In this document: piece after piece, positions 1 through 13,310 of the stretch
How the letters are laid out: every line of letters begins with the position of its first letter
Position numbering within the stretch: position 1 is the stretch's first letter
NCBI GenBank assembly: GCA_028023455.1
Contig: JAQFVV010000017.1
Location: forward strand, 2,957,501-3,021,500
DNA length: 64,000 nt
Source: Epiperipatus broadwayi
Taxonomy: Eukaryota; Onychophora; Udeonychophora; Euonychophora; Peripatidae
Reading direction: 5' to 3'
Translations under genes and position numbers: made by a program
The notes under the pieces: model-generated
What the model was told of the DNA's origin: nothing
The model's database searches: none
Seen by the model: the letters and a program-made list of their open reading frames with translations, nothing else

Positions 1-140
1 TTAGGAAGATTTATTAATGTTATAGTGCTAGATGACTTAATTTCAATGCATGTTGGGATAATAGTAAAAGATGGTGCGCCCTTGAACTGCGGTAATCACT
101 ACATAGAAATATATATATCTTAGATTTTTTGTGTCTGAGT

Positions 141-164
141 ATATATATATATATATATATATAT
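141..164. repeat. (TA)n microsatellite
   Basis: About twelve TA units. It sits just upstream of the short coding-like fragment at 181. Confidence 0.95.
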
Positions 165-180
165 TGCATTTATAGTAATA

Positions 181-405
181 ATGGATAACAGTAATGAAAT
201 GCCACTTAGTGGTCATTTTAATTTAAGAGATTTCATGGAGATATTAACAGCTAAATTGGAAGCTAATTCCAAAGAATTAATAAACAAATTAAAAACCAAC
301 TCTGATGAACTAGAGGGTAGATTAAAAGCATAATTTAGAACTGAGTTGAAAACCAATTCTGATGAACTTTCCAGGGAATTAATGGTAGTTAAGCATAAAA
401 TGATT
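181..405 (+). pseudogene. Coiled-coil-like ORF fragment, possibly retroelement gag/ORF1 N-terminus
   Basis: An ATG at 181 opens about 50 codons ending at a TAA near 331, and the same frame then continues for about 25 codons. The peptide is polar and heptad-like, with a repeated KTNSDEL motif on both sides of the stop, so it reads as a short coiled coil. Coiled coils of this kind begin gag or ORF1 proteins of some retroelements. I see no zinc knuckle or other diagnostic domain, so the assignment is inference. It runs into a trinucleotide array at 411 and is truncated there. Confidence 0.35.
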
Positions 406-410
406 AAATT

Positions 411-438
411 GTTATTGTTGTTGTTGTTGTTGTTGTTG

Positions 439-522
<84 letters not shown>

Positions 523-523
523 T

Positions 524-585
<62 letters not shown>

Positions 586-624
586 ATTATTATTATTATT
601 ATTATTATTATGATGATGATGATG
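411..624. repeat. Compound trinucleotide array (TTG)(TTA)(CTA)(TTA)(TGA)
   Basis: Contiguous arrays of TTG, TTA, CTA, TTA and finally about five TGA units. The TGA end abuts the 3' end of the minus-strand LINE at 636-5090. A matching TGA then TTA array lies on the other side of that LINE. Confidence 0.95.
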
Positions 625-635
625 TTTTAAAGGTA

Positions 636-3600
636 ACTTTATTCAAAAACAAGTGGTTACATTGGTTGTTGATTATACATAGTGTTATACATAGGTTTAC
701 ACAGTTATTACATTACAGTCTGTATGTTTGATTAGAGTCTCTTTGCACTTAAAAATTGATGTTTTAGAACTTAGATAGTGGCTTTCACAATGTTTTAGAT
801 TTTTCCACACTTTATGAAATATTTATTGTCCAAGTTTATGTACAATATAAATCAATGATCATGGTTTCAGTAATTTTTTCATGTTCTTGCAACACTGAAT
901 TTCATGTTTGCCTTTGTCCTTATCTATTATATCCTTTATTATAAAGTGGCCTGAATTTTAAAAAGAGACCATGTTGCTGCAAAGATATCAGGTGGTGCAA
1001 TAATGCTGTCTCTTTCTTTTATTTTTTGCAATATGTTCTTATAGATGTTAGGGTGCCTTCTCATGTTGTTCCCCAGTGTAAAAGTGCATCTGGTACACCA
1101 GAATGCATATAGGCTAAAAGTGGCTGCCCTTATGGTGGGTATTCCATTATTTTTGAATGTTTGTAGAATCTCATCTATTGTGATTCCATTTTTCCTATAT
1201 CCACAAACCATCATCTGTCTTATTTTTTCAAGTCCTGAACAATTATGTATGAAATGTCCTGTGTTTCCTCAGGCCTGTGGCACAGCATACACAAAGGATC
1301 TATATTTATATAGAATCTTCTGTATCTTATAAAATGACTTGTAGGTAGTGCTTTCAAATTGACTTTAATTATGAAATCGTAAAATTTTGGTTCCAGGTAC
1401 CATTTCCTAAATTTTTTAAGTACTTGCCTGTTATCAATTCCTAATACAGATATTTGGTTATTCTCAGATTGTTTTTGTGTTAGAAAATCATCTATTTGCC
1501 AATATGTATATTTTATTGGACTTTTCAGCGTTACTTTGTTTTTGATGCTCTCAATGCTTTCAAGCAACATAAAGATATAATTGTTTATAGGTAGTGGGAG
1601 ATCTGTGGGTGTGATCTCCAATATTGGTTCAATATCTGGAAATCTTTTGACTATGGCTATTAGCAGATTTATTGTTTTTTGTGTCTGAAACACTGATATT
1701 GAGTGAAGTCCCAGACCATACCATTTTTGTTGGTTGGTTAAGTTGCTTTATTGAAATGGCAACTACTTTCCTGTTCCATAGTAGTTTGCTACAAAATGAA
1801 TTAATTGAGACTATAAATGTTTTTGTGAAACTGATTATTGGTAAATAGTAGCTTATTTTTGACATTATGAGTTGATTGAATAATGATATTTTTGCGTATA
1901 TTGATAGATATGACCTGGATAATGATTCTGTGATTCATTCTGCATCCACTTTGAATTTGTTTTGTATTGTTGTTCTCATTTGATTCATTCCTAGATAAAA
2001 TGGAAAATCTAGAAAACTGCTGGGTTTTCCTTGATAAATTTGTTTGTTTACTTTCCCTGTAAAAATTGTCCAAGCAGCTGACTTATTGATATTGATTTTA
2101 CGTTTGAATTTTTTTGTTTATTCTTCTATGGTGTTTTGTAGTGCTAGTAGTTGCTTTTTTGATGTTAAGAATATTGTGTTATTGTCCATATAAGCTATAC
2201 AAGGAATCTATCTTTTGGTATTTGGTATTAACACTCCCTGTATTTTTTTTTTCAATTTCTTCCAATAAAGGGTTTATATAAAATGTAAACAGTAGTGTAC
2301 TCAGTGGTGACCCTTGTTGTATTGATTGAGTGGGATAAAATGATGATGACGTTCTTCTGTTAAGTGTGATATGTACTTTTCTGTTTAAAAGTAGGTTGGC
2401 TATTGCATATAATATTTATCGTGGTATTTGTGTTTCCTTTAGTTGGTTTAGTAAGATTTTTATTGGTACAGAGTCAAAAGCACTGTCAAAATCTAGTTGT
2501 ACTGCAATTGGAGCATATTTCTTCTTCTTAATTACTGAATTAATTATAGTTTTAAAGATTAGTGCTGCCTGACCTGTGGATGAGCATTATATTGATGTTG
2601 TGATATTTTTGTCAGTATAAATGGTTCAATTTTCACCTTTATTACTTTTTCTAGCAGTTTAATTCCCAAAGGCTCCATTGAGATAGGTCTTAAGTTGGTG
2701 ATCTTGGTAATAGGTTCTTGTTTTTTCATAAATGGTACCATTGAGATCTTGTATAATACGTGTATGCTATAATTTTTTTGTGATATTTGATTTGCCAATT
2801 GACACAGATATGTATTTGTAATTTGGCTAAGATGTGCAAGTACAAACTGTGGAATGCCTGGAGGTCCTAGATGACATGTGGGTGGGATTGATTCTAAAAC
2901 TACCTTAAAATCCTCGATTTTAAATGGCATCTCATCTTCAGTTGTTCCAAAATAATCTTCTGTGGGTGTGAATTGTGCATGCTTAGTTAGCTTTGTTTTG
3001 AAATAGTTATATATAGGTTATATAGGTGCAATCATGTTAAATCCTGCTGTAATCTTATTTTCCAATTCCAGCACCATGGAAACTTTATTTATGGATGGGT
3101 ACCCCAAAGCCTACCTAATATATCCACATGTCCATGTGTGCGGCAGTGCTAGGCAAATTTTTTTCTTTTTTATGCTTAGATATTGTTTTAATTTATTGCA
3201 AGTCTGTTTATAGAGCTGGGTGAGTTTAATTATGTTTGTTTGATTATGTTGAACCAGCTTAGACAGACTGATTCTTTTGTATATTTCATCTGCTAATGTA
3301 ATTAGCCTGGAGGGAAGGATTGATTTTGTGTGATATGGTTTATATTAAATGAAAGCATGTTAGTGTAAGCTATGTATCTGGATATCGGGTCTAATTCAAA
3401 CTGATTTATTTTATTTATCATTATATAAATTTCTGAAAAAATGACTCCATAGTATTGTCTGGTATAAATTATAAACAGTGAGGATTGCCAATTCCTCTAC
3501 AAGCTTTATGATAAATGCTTAGCCAGAGCCAGCACTTAAAATATCTCTGTCAGGAACCCCTCCCCAAACCCCTGACCATGGTTTCGTGCTTTGGCACTCC

Positions 3601-5090
3601 TCAGAGAGGTGTCAGAGTAGGTTCAGACACTAGATCTAAAAATACCAACCCAAAGCTAAGCACTTAGCTAAAAGTTATCTATTGCGTGGAAAATCTGAAA
3701 TTTTCAGACATGTACATGTCTTCAAACCCAGCTATCCAACTCAAATAGCTATATGGGGCTGATAGATCTTCAGCCATGCCATATAGTAGTAGTCATAGCA
3801 ATATAAAATTGCATAAGACTTTTTGGCAGAGACTATAAATAGTCAAAATAAAAGTCATAGATCAATTCATAGATCACATGACCCTATCTCTTAAGCTTGT
3901 AAGTTATAAACAGTGAGGATTGCCAATTCCTCTACAAGCTTTATGATAAATGCTTAGCCAGAGCCAGCACTTAAAATATCTCTGTCAGGAACCCCTCCCC
4001 AAACCCCTGACCATGGTTTCGTGCTTTGGCACTCCTCAGAGAGGTGTCAGAGTAGGTTCAGACACTAGATCTAAAAATACCAACCCAAAGCTAAGCACTT
4101 AGCTAAAAGTTATCTATTGAGTGGAAAATCTGAAATTTTCAGACATGTACATGTCTTCAAACCCAGCTATCCAACTCAAATAGCTATATGGGGCTGATAG
4201 ATCTTCAGCCATGCCATATAGTAGTAGTCATAGCAATATAAAATTGCATAAGACTTTTTGGCAGAGACTATAAATAGTCAAAATAAAAGTCATAGATCAA
4301 TTCATAGATCATATGACCCTATCTCTTAAGCTTGTAAGTTATAAACAGTGAGGATTGCCAATTAGTAGGATCCTGATCATTTTTTGCAAATTAATTATTG
4401 CGCTGTGGTGTGTGTTTATGTTTAGTGTTATTATCTGTACTGCATGGTCTGAAAAAGGGGTTGGGGAAAGTGCAATTTCTATTGAATGATGCAGCATTGG
4501 GGAATAAAACATTAGATCTATTAAAGTTCCATGTCTATTGTTATAAAAGGATATAGGGTTAGGTAGTAGAAAATCTTCTGCACTCATGAATGGAAATGTT
4601 AACCAGTGTATCCATTTCATAATAAATTTCTTATAACTTATGTTGAAATCTCCCGTAAGAATAGTTGTGTAGGGATTGATTGAGAGGATTGAGTTACTTG
4701 TTGTTATTATTCAGTTAATTGCAGTTGGCCCTGGTGGTATATATACAAATATAATATTTAGTGAGAAGTTTTTATTATTGAATGTGGTTATTAATAGATT
4801 CGCATCTATGTATATTATTTTAAACATTGTAAAGGGACTTCTTTGGCTAATAAATATTCCTGTTCCACCTGAGGGCGTTAGTGTGTCTCTAGAGCATGCA
4901 CAGAAACCCATTTTACTCATAAGTTGTGCTGGATTTATCTGCAATCCGTTATAGATTTTCGTTTCTACGAGTCCTAATATGGTAGGTTGGAGTTGTTGTA
5001 TCCAGTGATTGATTTCTTTTATTTTTTTCTTCAATTTTAATCCCCGAACATTTATTGCACCTATTTTAATTTTCATTGAGTTTAACTTAT
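636..5090 (-). pseudogene. L1/Tx1-like non-LTR retrotransposon (APE endonuclease + RT), decayed
   Basis: Read on the minus strand. The endonuclease domain spans about 5076-4345, with INVRGL, the catalytic-Glu motif VETK, GGTGIFIS and a terminal SDH box. A linker follows, interrupted by the 435-bp tandem insertion. The reverse transcriptase spans about 2930-2100, with NLRPIS, motif A as DFDSAFDSV (near 2500), and motif C as AYMDN (2181-2195) where FADD/YADD is expected, so the enzyme would be dead. A C-terminal region with a Cys-Cys knuckle (LCMLC) and an FWCTRCT motif ends near 939. The frame is broken many times. A second copy of the same C-terminus lies at 21840-22430. The L1/Tx1 clade is inferred from the domain order and the C-terminal knuckle; no phylogeny was done. 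Confidence 0.85.
3469..4363. repeat. 435-bp tandem duplication: two copies of a ~410-bp element (family B-like) with three target-site copies
   Basis: The 25-bp string starting TTATAAACAGTG and ending TTGCCAATT occurs at 3469, 3904 and 4339, exactly 435 bp apart. Between them lie two almost identical ~410-bp bodies that start CCTCTACAAGC and end AAGCTTGTAAG, so the ends are weakly inverted. The 25-bp string joins smoothly to LINE coding sequence on both outer sides, so it is the LINE target site and the bodies are insertions. The body shares the internal CAGACATGTACATGTC palindrome and the flanks of family B at 20425 and 27270. Confidence 0.85.
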
Positions 5091-5101
5091 ATTGTGAGGG
5101 A

Positions 5102-5123
5102 GATGATGATGATGATGATGATG

Positions 5124-5204
<81 letters not shown>
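5102..5204. repeat. (GAT)8(TAT)n array
   Basis: Eight GAT units (5102-5125), then about 26 TAT units. It directly abuts the 5' end of the minus-strand LINE. Confidence 0.97.
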
Positions 5205-6485
5205 TGTATAAATTTCAATTGCTTCCTTTTTCTAATCTACTTGAAATTTTGCATATACTTGTACTCCCATTGCCACTTTCTTTGTTTGTTTTTAAAGTTT
5301 GCAAAATTTTTTAGCAAAAATTTTAAATATTTAATTTCTAGTGGTATTTACATTGTATCTAATTTTTTTTTCATTACCTTTTTTTCTGAAGCTACATAAA
5401 ACTAAAAAGTAGAAAATAATAAACAATACTTTTATTCACATAAATGCACTCAATAAAAGTCAAAAATAAATCGTGTAATATAAAGAAAATTGTGAAAATT
5501 CATTTCTACGTTTAGTGCATTTTTTTACTTTTTAATATAGTTCCATAAATAAATGCATTTCTTTATATATATATGAGAAATTAAAATATTTCCATGGATT
5601 ATTGTTATAATAAAGAATAAAAATGAGATTATATCCATGTAAATAGAGATAACCTTTAACCTTTGATATTACCAAAAACTACCAATTACTACTAATTGAT
5701 AATCCCTGAGTCTAAATATATATATATTGAATTAAATATTTCAATTTATTGTTATTATAATAAGGGAATAAAAATTATGAGATAATATCCATGTAAACAG
5801 AGATAACTTTTGGCTATTCTTGTTGCCAAGAAATTATTAATTACTACTAATTGGCAATCTGTGAGGTTGAATAAGTTTTTTTATTAACCTATAATTGCTG
5901 TGTTGTTGGCGTTTTTTATTTAAGTAAAATGAGGTTTTCTTTTACTTCAAACCCAAGTTCTTAAATGGAATTAAACTCAGAAAGCTATATTTATAGGTGT
6001 GAGAATGTGAAAAAATAACATATATACATATATATAATTATTTATTGTAGCTTCTAGTTCAGTAAAAAATATCACTCTGAGAAGTTCAAAGCTTAGCTGT
6101 GATATAATTTATTTAGTGAATGGCTTTTGAAAAAAGTGTATACATTTAGAGATATATATGGAATACAATTAGGCCAAATCACTTTAACAAAAATTTGCTG
6201 ATCATAAAGCAAGACATTATTTTGCTTGAGTTCTTGGTGATTCAAGCTATATATATAACCTGAAAATGTAAGCCTTTGAACCATTGTATAATATTATTGC
6301 ATCACTATCAATAAAAGTCAAAAGCCTTTTTTTGGCATGAACAGAAAACTGTAGTTTAAAATTATTGTAAATAATTGTATTAGCTTTATGAAGTCAAATA
6401 GATTATTATTGATTTATTATGGCATATGTATTCACACTTAGAAACATCATGTTCAAAATAAAAGGCATTTTTAAGTTTAGATATT
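5205..6485. other. Non-coding AT-rich stretch with a diverged ~150-bp direct duplication (repeat family E)
   Basis: No gene is seen. Two diverged copies of a unit with ATATCCATGTAAA and AGAGATAAC lie near 5610-5710 and 5758-5870. A third copy, in inverse orientation, is at 25600-25760, so this is a dispersed repeat family of unknown type. Confidence 0.6.
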
Positions 6486-7055
6486 ATCACATGATCACCA
6501 TCTCTTATACTACCACATAACTGTTATTAAACAGGCAAAACTCTCCATAGAGTAGTGCCACTCTATGCCAATCAGAATAATCAATAGATGCCAGAAGGCT
6601 TGTCAAAATTCCTATCTAATGCCTACTCATCCAATATCCCCAAACTAGTTTCTGTCTTGTGGCCTTCATCAGTGAGGAGTCTTGGATCTGAGTGCACTGC
6701 ACATAGATCTTAGGATCTAATGCAACCCTCCAACAGCCACCTTTTATCTCTACTTAAATACAAAACTATGAGAATGAAATTGAAAACACATTAATATTTT
6801 CAATCTAAGCTAGCACCAATACATTTTGGTGTCTTTGGCTCTTTAACAACTATAGTCACCACTATCCTATTAGGCAGGATTGGTGTTCAACTACTAAACA
6901 TCACAATATCACCATCTCTTATACTAGCACATAACTGTTATTAGATAGACAAAACTCTCCATACAGTAGTGACACCCTGTGCCATCCATTGATTACTCTG
7001 GTTGGCACAGAGTGGCACTACTGTATGGAGAGTTTTGCCTGTTTAGATAACAAAT
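6486..7055. mobile_element. Palindromic repeat family A, composite copy
   Basis: Starts with the conserved arm CACATGATCACC...CAGGCAAAACTCTCC, runs through the family's middle, and meets a second arm (CTACTAAACATCAC at about 6891). The second arm folds back on itself and ends GAGTTTTGCCTG at about 7050. Family A occurs at least ten times in this window and has no coding capacity, so it behaves like a foldback or MITE-type non-autonomous element. Confidence 0.75.
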
Positions 7056-9589
7056 AAATCAGTTTTATATGTGCATACGTACAAGTTAATATGATAGTAA
7101 CATAAAAATTAGGTACTATTGGTAGAAAATTTGATTTCAATTGTCTCAAAACAAATATTACATGCTAGTACATCAACTTTTAGTAGCCATTAAACACTAA
7201 AACTTCGTAGTTGAATGTTTTAACTGGTCATTTTACTGGAGCTTACAATTTTTTAAGAGGAACATTGTCTGTTCTTGGTTTGAGTTTAAACAATTCTATC
7301 TGTTTCTTACAGTGATGTAAGGGGTGTCATAGCTTTAGATTTGGATATTGAATAAATTATGTTAAGGGTTGGCAAATAAAGGCCGTGGTCCAATGATGGT
7401 GATCATAATAGCATACTGTCTAATTTACTTGACCTGCTTCTAAGCAGTAAATATATACTTCTGATAAATGATTATATTATTAGTGATATAATTAAAAGGT
7501 AGATGACTGTCACAACTTAACTGAGAAGTAAAATGAGTGAGCACAAAAGAGGCAGAAATCAAATGATGGATAAATAGTTTTAGTATTGACTGATAGAATC
7601 AAAATTCAAGAGAGTTAATAACAGTCAATTTAAATTTTTTTAGCTGAATTGAAAATATCATACTTACTTCAGAAATAATATAACTTTTAAAGCATTGGTT
7701 AGCATTATAATATATTAGTGTCTCTCAGAGAAAAGATGACTGTAGGTTGGTTCTCTCTCCAAGCTGTCTGAAGCACCAACTTTGAATCAATAAAAGCATT
7801 GCAAAGTAACATAATCTAATTATTCACTACAACAATTTTAAGGTACTTGTGTATTTGGACATGCATTACACTATGAAATGAGGCAATGGGTTTCAAACCT
7901 TATCCCCCTCGATCGGACAATACATTAACAATAAATTTTGTTTAAACTGAGTGAAACAGCCATTGAAATTTATTGAAATAATTCAAACTGTATACAATAG
8001 TAAAGCTGTGATTCATGAAAAGGTTTTCAAGACTTTTGCAAAGTGTTGTGATGACATAAAGAACATTGAGAACACTCTATAAAGGTATTTCACTCCATAA
8101 CTTGTGATCGAAATATGTTATCAGCTTAAAATTTTTGTGGTAAATATATAAACTATGTCACTACATAAGTGTTGATTTGGAGGAGACAGAACCAGTTCCA
8201 ATTCCTTTTTTACTAGGATACACTATATACATTATATTTTTGATGACATTTTTTAAATTAATGGAGAAAATCTTTTGATCACCTTTTAAATAATGATACA
8301 AATATTCATATGAAATTTGTAATCATATTAACCATTTAGAGATATTCAACTTAAAATTAAAACAGCTCTTTCTATTCTTAGGACTTTAAAGGCTGCAGAA
8401 TTTAGAGGTTTCCTGGAAAAGTTTTGAAAAATAGACATGTTATTTTATTTTTAAAACAGTAATTTTTTATAGATCCATGTATTTCAGCATTAGTTCTTAA
8501 ATATACTTTTATTGCTCTAATTTATAATGATAAAAGATATATTAAATATTGTAGAAACTTTTATGGATTATATTTGTCAGTTACATTAAAAGCACTTTCA
8601 AAGATTCTTTAAATAGTTTGTTTTCAATTAATCATCAATGATATTAAATATTCAGTAAGTTTAAATAAATCAAGAAACATTACAGATATGGATTTTGCCA
8701 TCCTTTTTAAGTGCCATGACAAAAAATGACTTATATATTGCTTTATTGATTTGATTTTCAAGATTGACTTTGTTGATCTTAAAGACTTGGAAGACTAACA
8801 GAAAAAAAGCAGCTGCTATTGAATGTGAATCATTTAATGAATTTGAGATTTAAAATGTCTTAAATAGTATTGTAGATTAACTTTTTCATTTTAAGTGGTT
8901 TCATATATAATTGATAGTGGCATTGCTCTTTATAGCTTAGTATTAAGGTAGAATGACGGATTCTCATGGTTTATAGATTATAACTCTAATTCTGTCATAA
9001 TAAACCAGTAAATCTTGATGATTTATTATTTGCTCAAAATTGATGTATTGTAATGGTAAATGGCAGACTTTGAAGTTAAAATTTATGCATTATGGCTCCA
9101 GATTGGTCCTTGTACTTTGAACTGATTTCCTTGACTCTTAGAGTCGAGTACTTCTGTCAATTTAAAAATGATTGAATGCAATTTATAAAATATTTGCCAC
9201 AGCAATTAATATTTAAAAAACTCAGCAATTCTTACCTTGCCAATTAATCCTCTTATGAATGTGGATCATTATAAATATTCTAGAAGCTAATTATAGTACA
9301 AAAAATTACTTTTAAGAAAGTGAGAAAGTAGATCTAAATATAAATGCTGAAAATACTCAGGTAACAACAATAACAAAAGAAATTAATTTAAAAAGTTAGG
9401 AACTATAAATGCATTGATCAGATTTTAAATACAATTAGAGGCTTATTGGATTAAATTAATCATATTGAATGGAACGCTTGTGGTAGAAGTAGGCTAATAT
9501 TAAAAGAAAACATGCATCTGTGTTTTAAAAGGTTTTTAATGAATATTGTTTTACAATATTTACATAAGGTCCTGAGACGTGAGTGGATG
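7056..9589. other. No recognisable feature
   Basis: AT-rich, no long reading frame, no clear repeat or RNA signature seen. Confidence 0.6.
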
Positions 9590-9960
9590 CTTAATAGAAT
9601 AACAGAAAATTTAGATCACATAATAAAGTTTGGAGAGATACAGAATAGAATTAATAAGAGGTGATCAAAAATTAAAATATGGATGACAGCATAAACAAGT
9701 ATAAGAAGACATCATTGAATAAAGTAAGAAGCTGAAATAGCCCAGACTTGTCATGTTGACATAAAAGAAGACATTAGGTGGACAATTAAAATTTGTAATT
9801 AGATTTGAAAAAATCGTAAAAAACATAAAATCACCATAAGAGATGGAGAGCTGAAATAAGGAAGTTTAATAAAGTAATGGAGAGAAGCTACATATAAAAC
9901 AAATTGAAAAGGCATTCTTCCTGTAGTGGATCAATAATGTATAAAATGATGATAATTTAT
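9590..9960 (+). pseudogene. Very old RTE-like LINE 3' remnant
   Basis: Without an open frame, the nucleotide sequence still tracks the RTE 3' ends at 23428 and 49190: a degraded WAGH/RWT region near 9740-9790, GAAATAAGGAAG near 9852, and CATTCTTCCTG then AGTGGATCAATAATG near 9912-9940, followed by GATGATAAT. It is the most diverged RTE copy here. Confidence 0.55.
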
Positions 9961-10797
9961 ATAAAAAGAGAGGCTTGAATATTGAGTTACAGCACAAACT
10001 CTAAATGAATAATGTTTTATTTAACATTTTATGCTATAGGATATTGCTTTTTGATGATATAACTATCTCCCTTAAATTAAAATATGTTAAAGTGTTATGT
10101 GGAATCTGTATTGTCATAATATAGACACTAAAATATTTTATTTTCCTATAGTTTGAAAAGATATTGCAAGACTCTGAAGCAGATAAATAAATCTTTAAAT
10201 TTTTTGGATGTAATGATATTGAATCTGTGATTACATTAATGTATTTGAGATGCCTCAGTATATAATGTGGATGATGAGTAATTTTAAGTTTCCATTTTGT
10301 GGTAAGTATAGACTAGTTTATATTATAAGGATTATCTCATCCACATGTAAAGGTGAGAGGATATGATTGCATTTGTTGGGAGAATGGTATACAACTGAAG
10401 AACTATAGTTAATAAAGATGTTGAAGTCTTTCATATTGAAAAATTGGCAGAAAAAAGGATTAAAAGTCAGTAATGCATGGATATATTATTCTGCTTCATA
10501 TATTCAGCTCGTATAGTCATTGCAAAACAACTTTTTGTTCTTTATATTCTGTAACTAGATAGAATTCTTATCATGTATGTTTTAATGCTATGATAGAATG
10601 TTAGCATCTGAAATGTAAGTTTCTCTGATTAATCCAGTTTTGGCACTCACATTTCTTATGAGCACTCAAGAAATAATACCACTTGATTATCACATTGTCT
10701 TACAGGTGCTGATAGTAATGCTGGCATTATTCATAAGATGAGATGATATCCAAGTAAGATAGTGGAAGAACTCTTTATTTTTCACTCTTTTCATTGA
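9961..10797. other. No recognisable feature
   Basis: AT-rich sequence without coding or repeat signal that I can support. Confidence 0.55.
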
Positions 10798-10813
10798 AAA
10801 CTAGCAAAATACA

Positions 10814-10922
10814 CTGTCAAGCATCGTTAGCTGAGATGTCATTGCAACCGCCTTGCAAGCAAGTAGTTGGTTGCAGACAGTTATGGGTTCGCATCTCAGC
10901 CAATGCTATGACATATGAAAAG
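10814..10922 (+). mobile_element. SINE1 (tRNA-derived SINE) with target-site duplication
   Basis: Starts GTCAAGCATCG and ends ATGCTATGACATATGAAAAG, with a pol III B box as GGGTTCGCATC. It is flanked by a 16-bp duplication (AAACTAGCAAAATACA) at 10798-10813 and 10923-10938, the hallmark of LINE-driven insertion. Related to the tRNA-Gly-like copy at 19275. Confidence 0.85.
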
Positions 10923-10938
10923 AAACTAGCAAAATACA

Positions 10939-13154
10939 TATGCCCAGAACATGTATAAAATAAATTAAAAAACAGTGATCTAATCTCTTGTAATTCTTGA
11001 ATGGGTTTATTTAAATGTTGATTTCATAAAACTTTGTGAATTTTTTATGCAGGTAAAACATAAAATCAAGTACTAAATATGTCTAGATCATCTTTTACCT
11101 TTCTTATCAACAATAGTAATTAAAAGGATTACTAATTATGACTACCAATATAAAATATAAAGATGCATTACTTTTTAGCATAGTTTGGATAATTATTTAA
11201 AGATGTTTACATATTTTCTTCATTGTTTTTTTTTTTAATTTCTTGATCTGTTTACATGTTCTTGAGATTTTTGATTGTGGTATGTAAAATGGAAATGTTT
11301 AATTAATTTTTATTTATTATGAACTTAATAATTCTTACACTCGAATTATTTTAAGGGAAAAAACATTTTACATTTTCTCCCACTTGGGAAATTGTTTCTA
11401 CATTTTGGGATTCATTCATTTAGTGATGGATACTAGCAAAAATAATGGCAATTTTCCACAGCCCACCCTACAAATAGAAGGCATTAATATATAAAATGAA
11501 TTGTCTTTATATAGAACTAGATTTCATTTTGATGAACTTTTGGTTAAAGACAGCAAATTATAAAGTATATAATAAAGCTATTAACATGAACTCAAGAGAT
11601 AGTATTATGATGAAAATATGTCAATATAATATTGGTAGCCATGGAACATTTCAAGGACCAGGTATATCCTTTACTAAGTAATTCTCAAGATAGTATTATG
11701 ATGGGAAAATGATAATATAGTATTGACAGCCATGAAACATATCAAGGGCCAGGTGTACCCTCTACAAAATCATTCTAGACATAGTATTATGATTCAAAAA
11801 TAACTATATGTTACTGATAGCCATAAAATACCTTAAGGATCAGATATATCCTCTACAAAGTAATCTTTCCTCTATCTTGAAAGTACAATAAAGTTGCTTT
11901 AACTTAACATGAAAGTTGTTACCAAACCAAAAAATAGATCCTCAGCAAATTATTATTAGAACAATATTTATATTTTTGTACTTCAGAAAACTCATTATTC
12001 TTCTAATAATGTCTATCTTTAAAATTCCTGGATTTACATTATATTGATTTTTGGTGGAGTACATTCTAAACATGATGTGTCTATTTTTGTTTGAAATCAT
12101 CTTATGAAACAAATAACTTTTATTGATGTCTTAAATGCTATTTAATTATCAATCAGTTAGATCATTTTAATATATGAAACGAACTTCCCAATACAAGTGG
12201 ATTTTATCATTTTTCCATATTCTCCTATAGTTTCCACATTTATAGGTAATTTTTAATTCTCATATCAGTCTTTTTAGGGTTATGCATATGAGGATCAAGC
12301 AGGTTGACATCTTTTAAAATAGATTGATTTAAACAATGTGCTTTTACTTTACAATGCCAAGAAAAGAGGAACATCCTATTTATGCAAATGTGGAACTGAA
12401 ACTACCCTTAATTTGCTTCTTTTTTTTTTTAAAAAAAAAAGGTTCATCACTATGTGTTGATATACTGATATTTGATTATTTCTCCAGTAAACAATATAAA
12501 CGATGTCTAATCATTCTTGAAATCCACATTCCTATAATTGAAAATTATCCTAATATGAGATCAAAGTTAAAGGATGCTAACTGGATGCAATGTAATGGAT
12601 ATCTTGAATGAAATATTAATAGAATTACTTCAATTCTCATAATCTAAGATTAACAACCTTATTAAACAGTTGCCAAAGAATTTATCACTTAAGGAGATCA
12701 AAAGCCATTTATCCTAGATTGGAACGAAATCAGTAGTTCTCATTATAGCTAATTTTTATCTGCCAAGATTCGGTGTGATTGTTGAAAAATTTGTAAAATC
12801 ACTCGATGATACCAGAGAAGAAAAATGAAGAAAGACCACAAGGGAATAAATCTTTATAAAATGTGATAATTTTATGTAAGCATGGTGATATAAAAATTGA
12901 CTACTAATGAGGTTGCCAATTTCATATAAGAGGTTTCTATACCTAAAATTAATAAAATAAGAAAAAGCATCATTAGAGCAGAAATTCAAACTTCTCTTTT
13001 TCAATGTTCTTCAAATATTAATCTGATAAAACTAAAAGATATTGGTAATATTGAATTTGCTCTAAATTGTTTTAAATCAGTAAAGGTTCCAGAAATAGCA
13101 TACTTCCAGAGTTTTTTAAAAAATTAGAAACTAAAGCCAATCATTAATGAATAA
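10939..13154. other. Mostly featureless AT-rich stretch
   Basis: No gene seen. It contains the short tandem repeat annotated at 11592 and an oligo-T/oligo-A palindrome near 12420-12440. Short open frames here resemble nothing I know. Confidence 0.55.
11592..11870. repeat. Diverged tandem repeat, ~92 bp x 3
   Basis: ATAGTATTATGAT recurs at about 11597, 11690 and 11780, each followed by a shared AGCCAT...CAAGG...CCTCTAC block. The three units are clearly diverged. Confidence 0.8.
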
Positions 13155-13310
13155 AACAGGCAAAACTCTCCATACAGTAGCACCACTCATTGCAAACCAA
13201 GTTAATCAATGAATGACAGAAAGCACTGAGTGGCAATACTGTATGGAGAGTTTTGCTTGTTTTAATAACAGTAATGTGCTAGCATAAGAAATAGGGATCA
13301 TGTGACATTA
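13155..13310. mobile_element. Palindromic family A, short internally deleted copy
   Basis: AACAGGCAAAACTCTCC at the left folds onto GGAGAGTTTTGCTTG at the right. One outer arm (GCTAGCATAAGAAATAGGG...CATGTGA) is present on the right only. The flanks share CATTAATGAATAA on both sides (near 13144 and 13302), a possible 12-13-bp target duplication. Confidence 0.75.

Noticed and set aside
5009-5399. Open frames encoding long Asp/Tyr, Met/Ile or Ile runs.
   Set aside because: These are translations of the GAT/TAT microsatellite, not genes.
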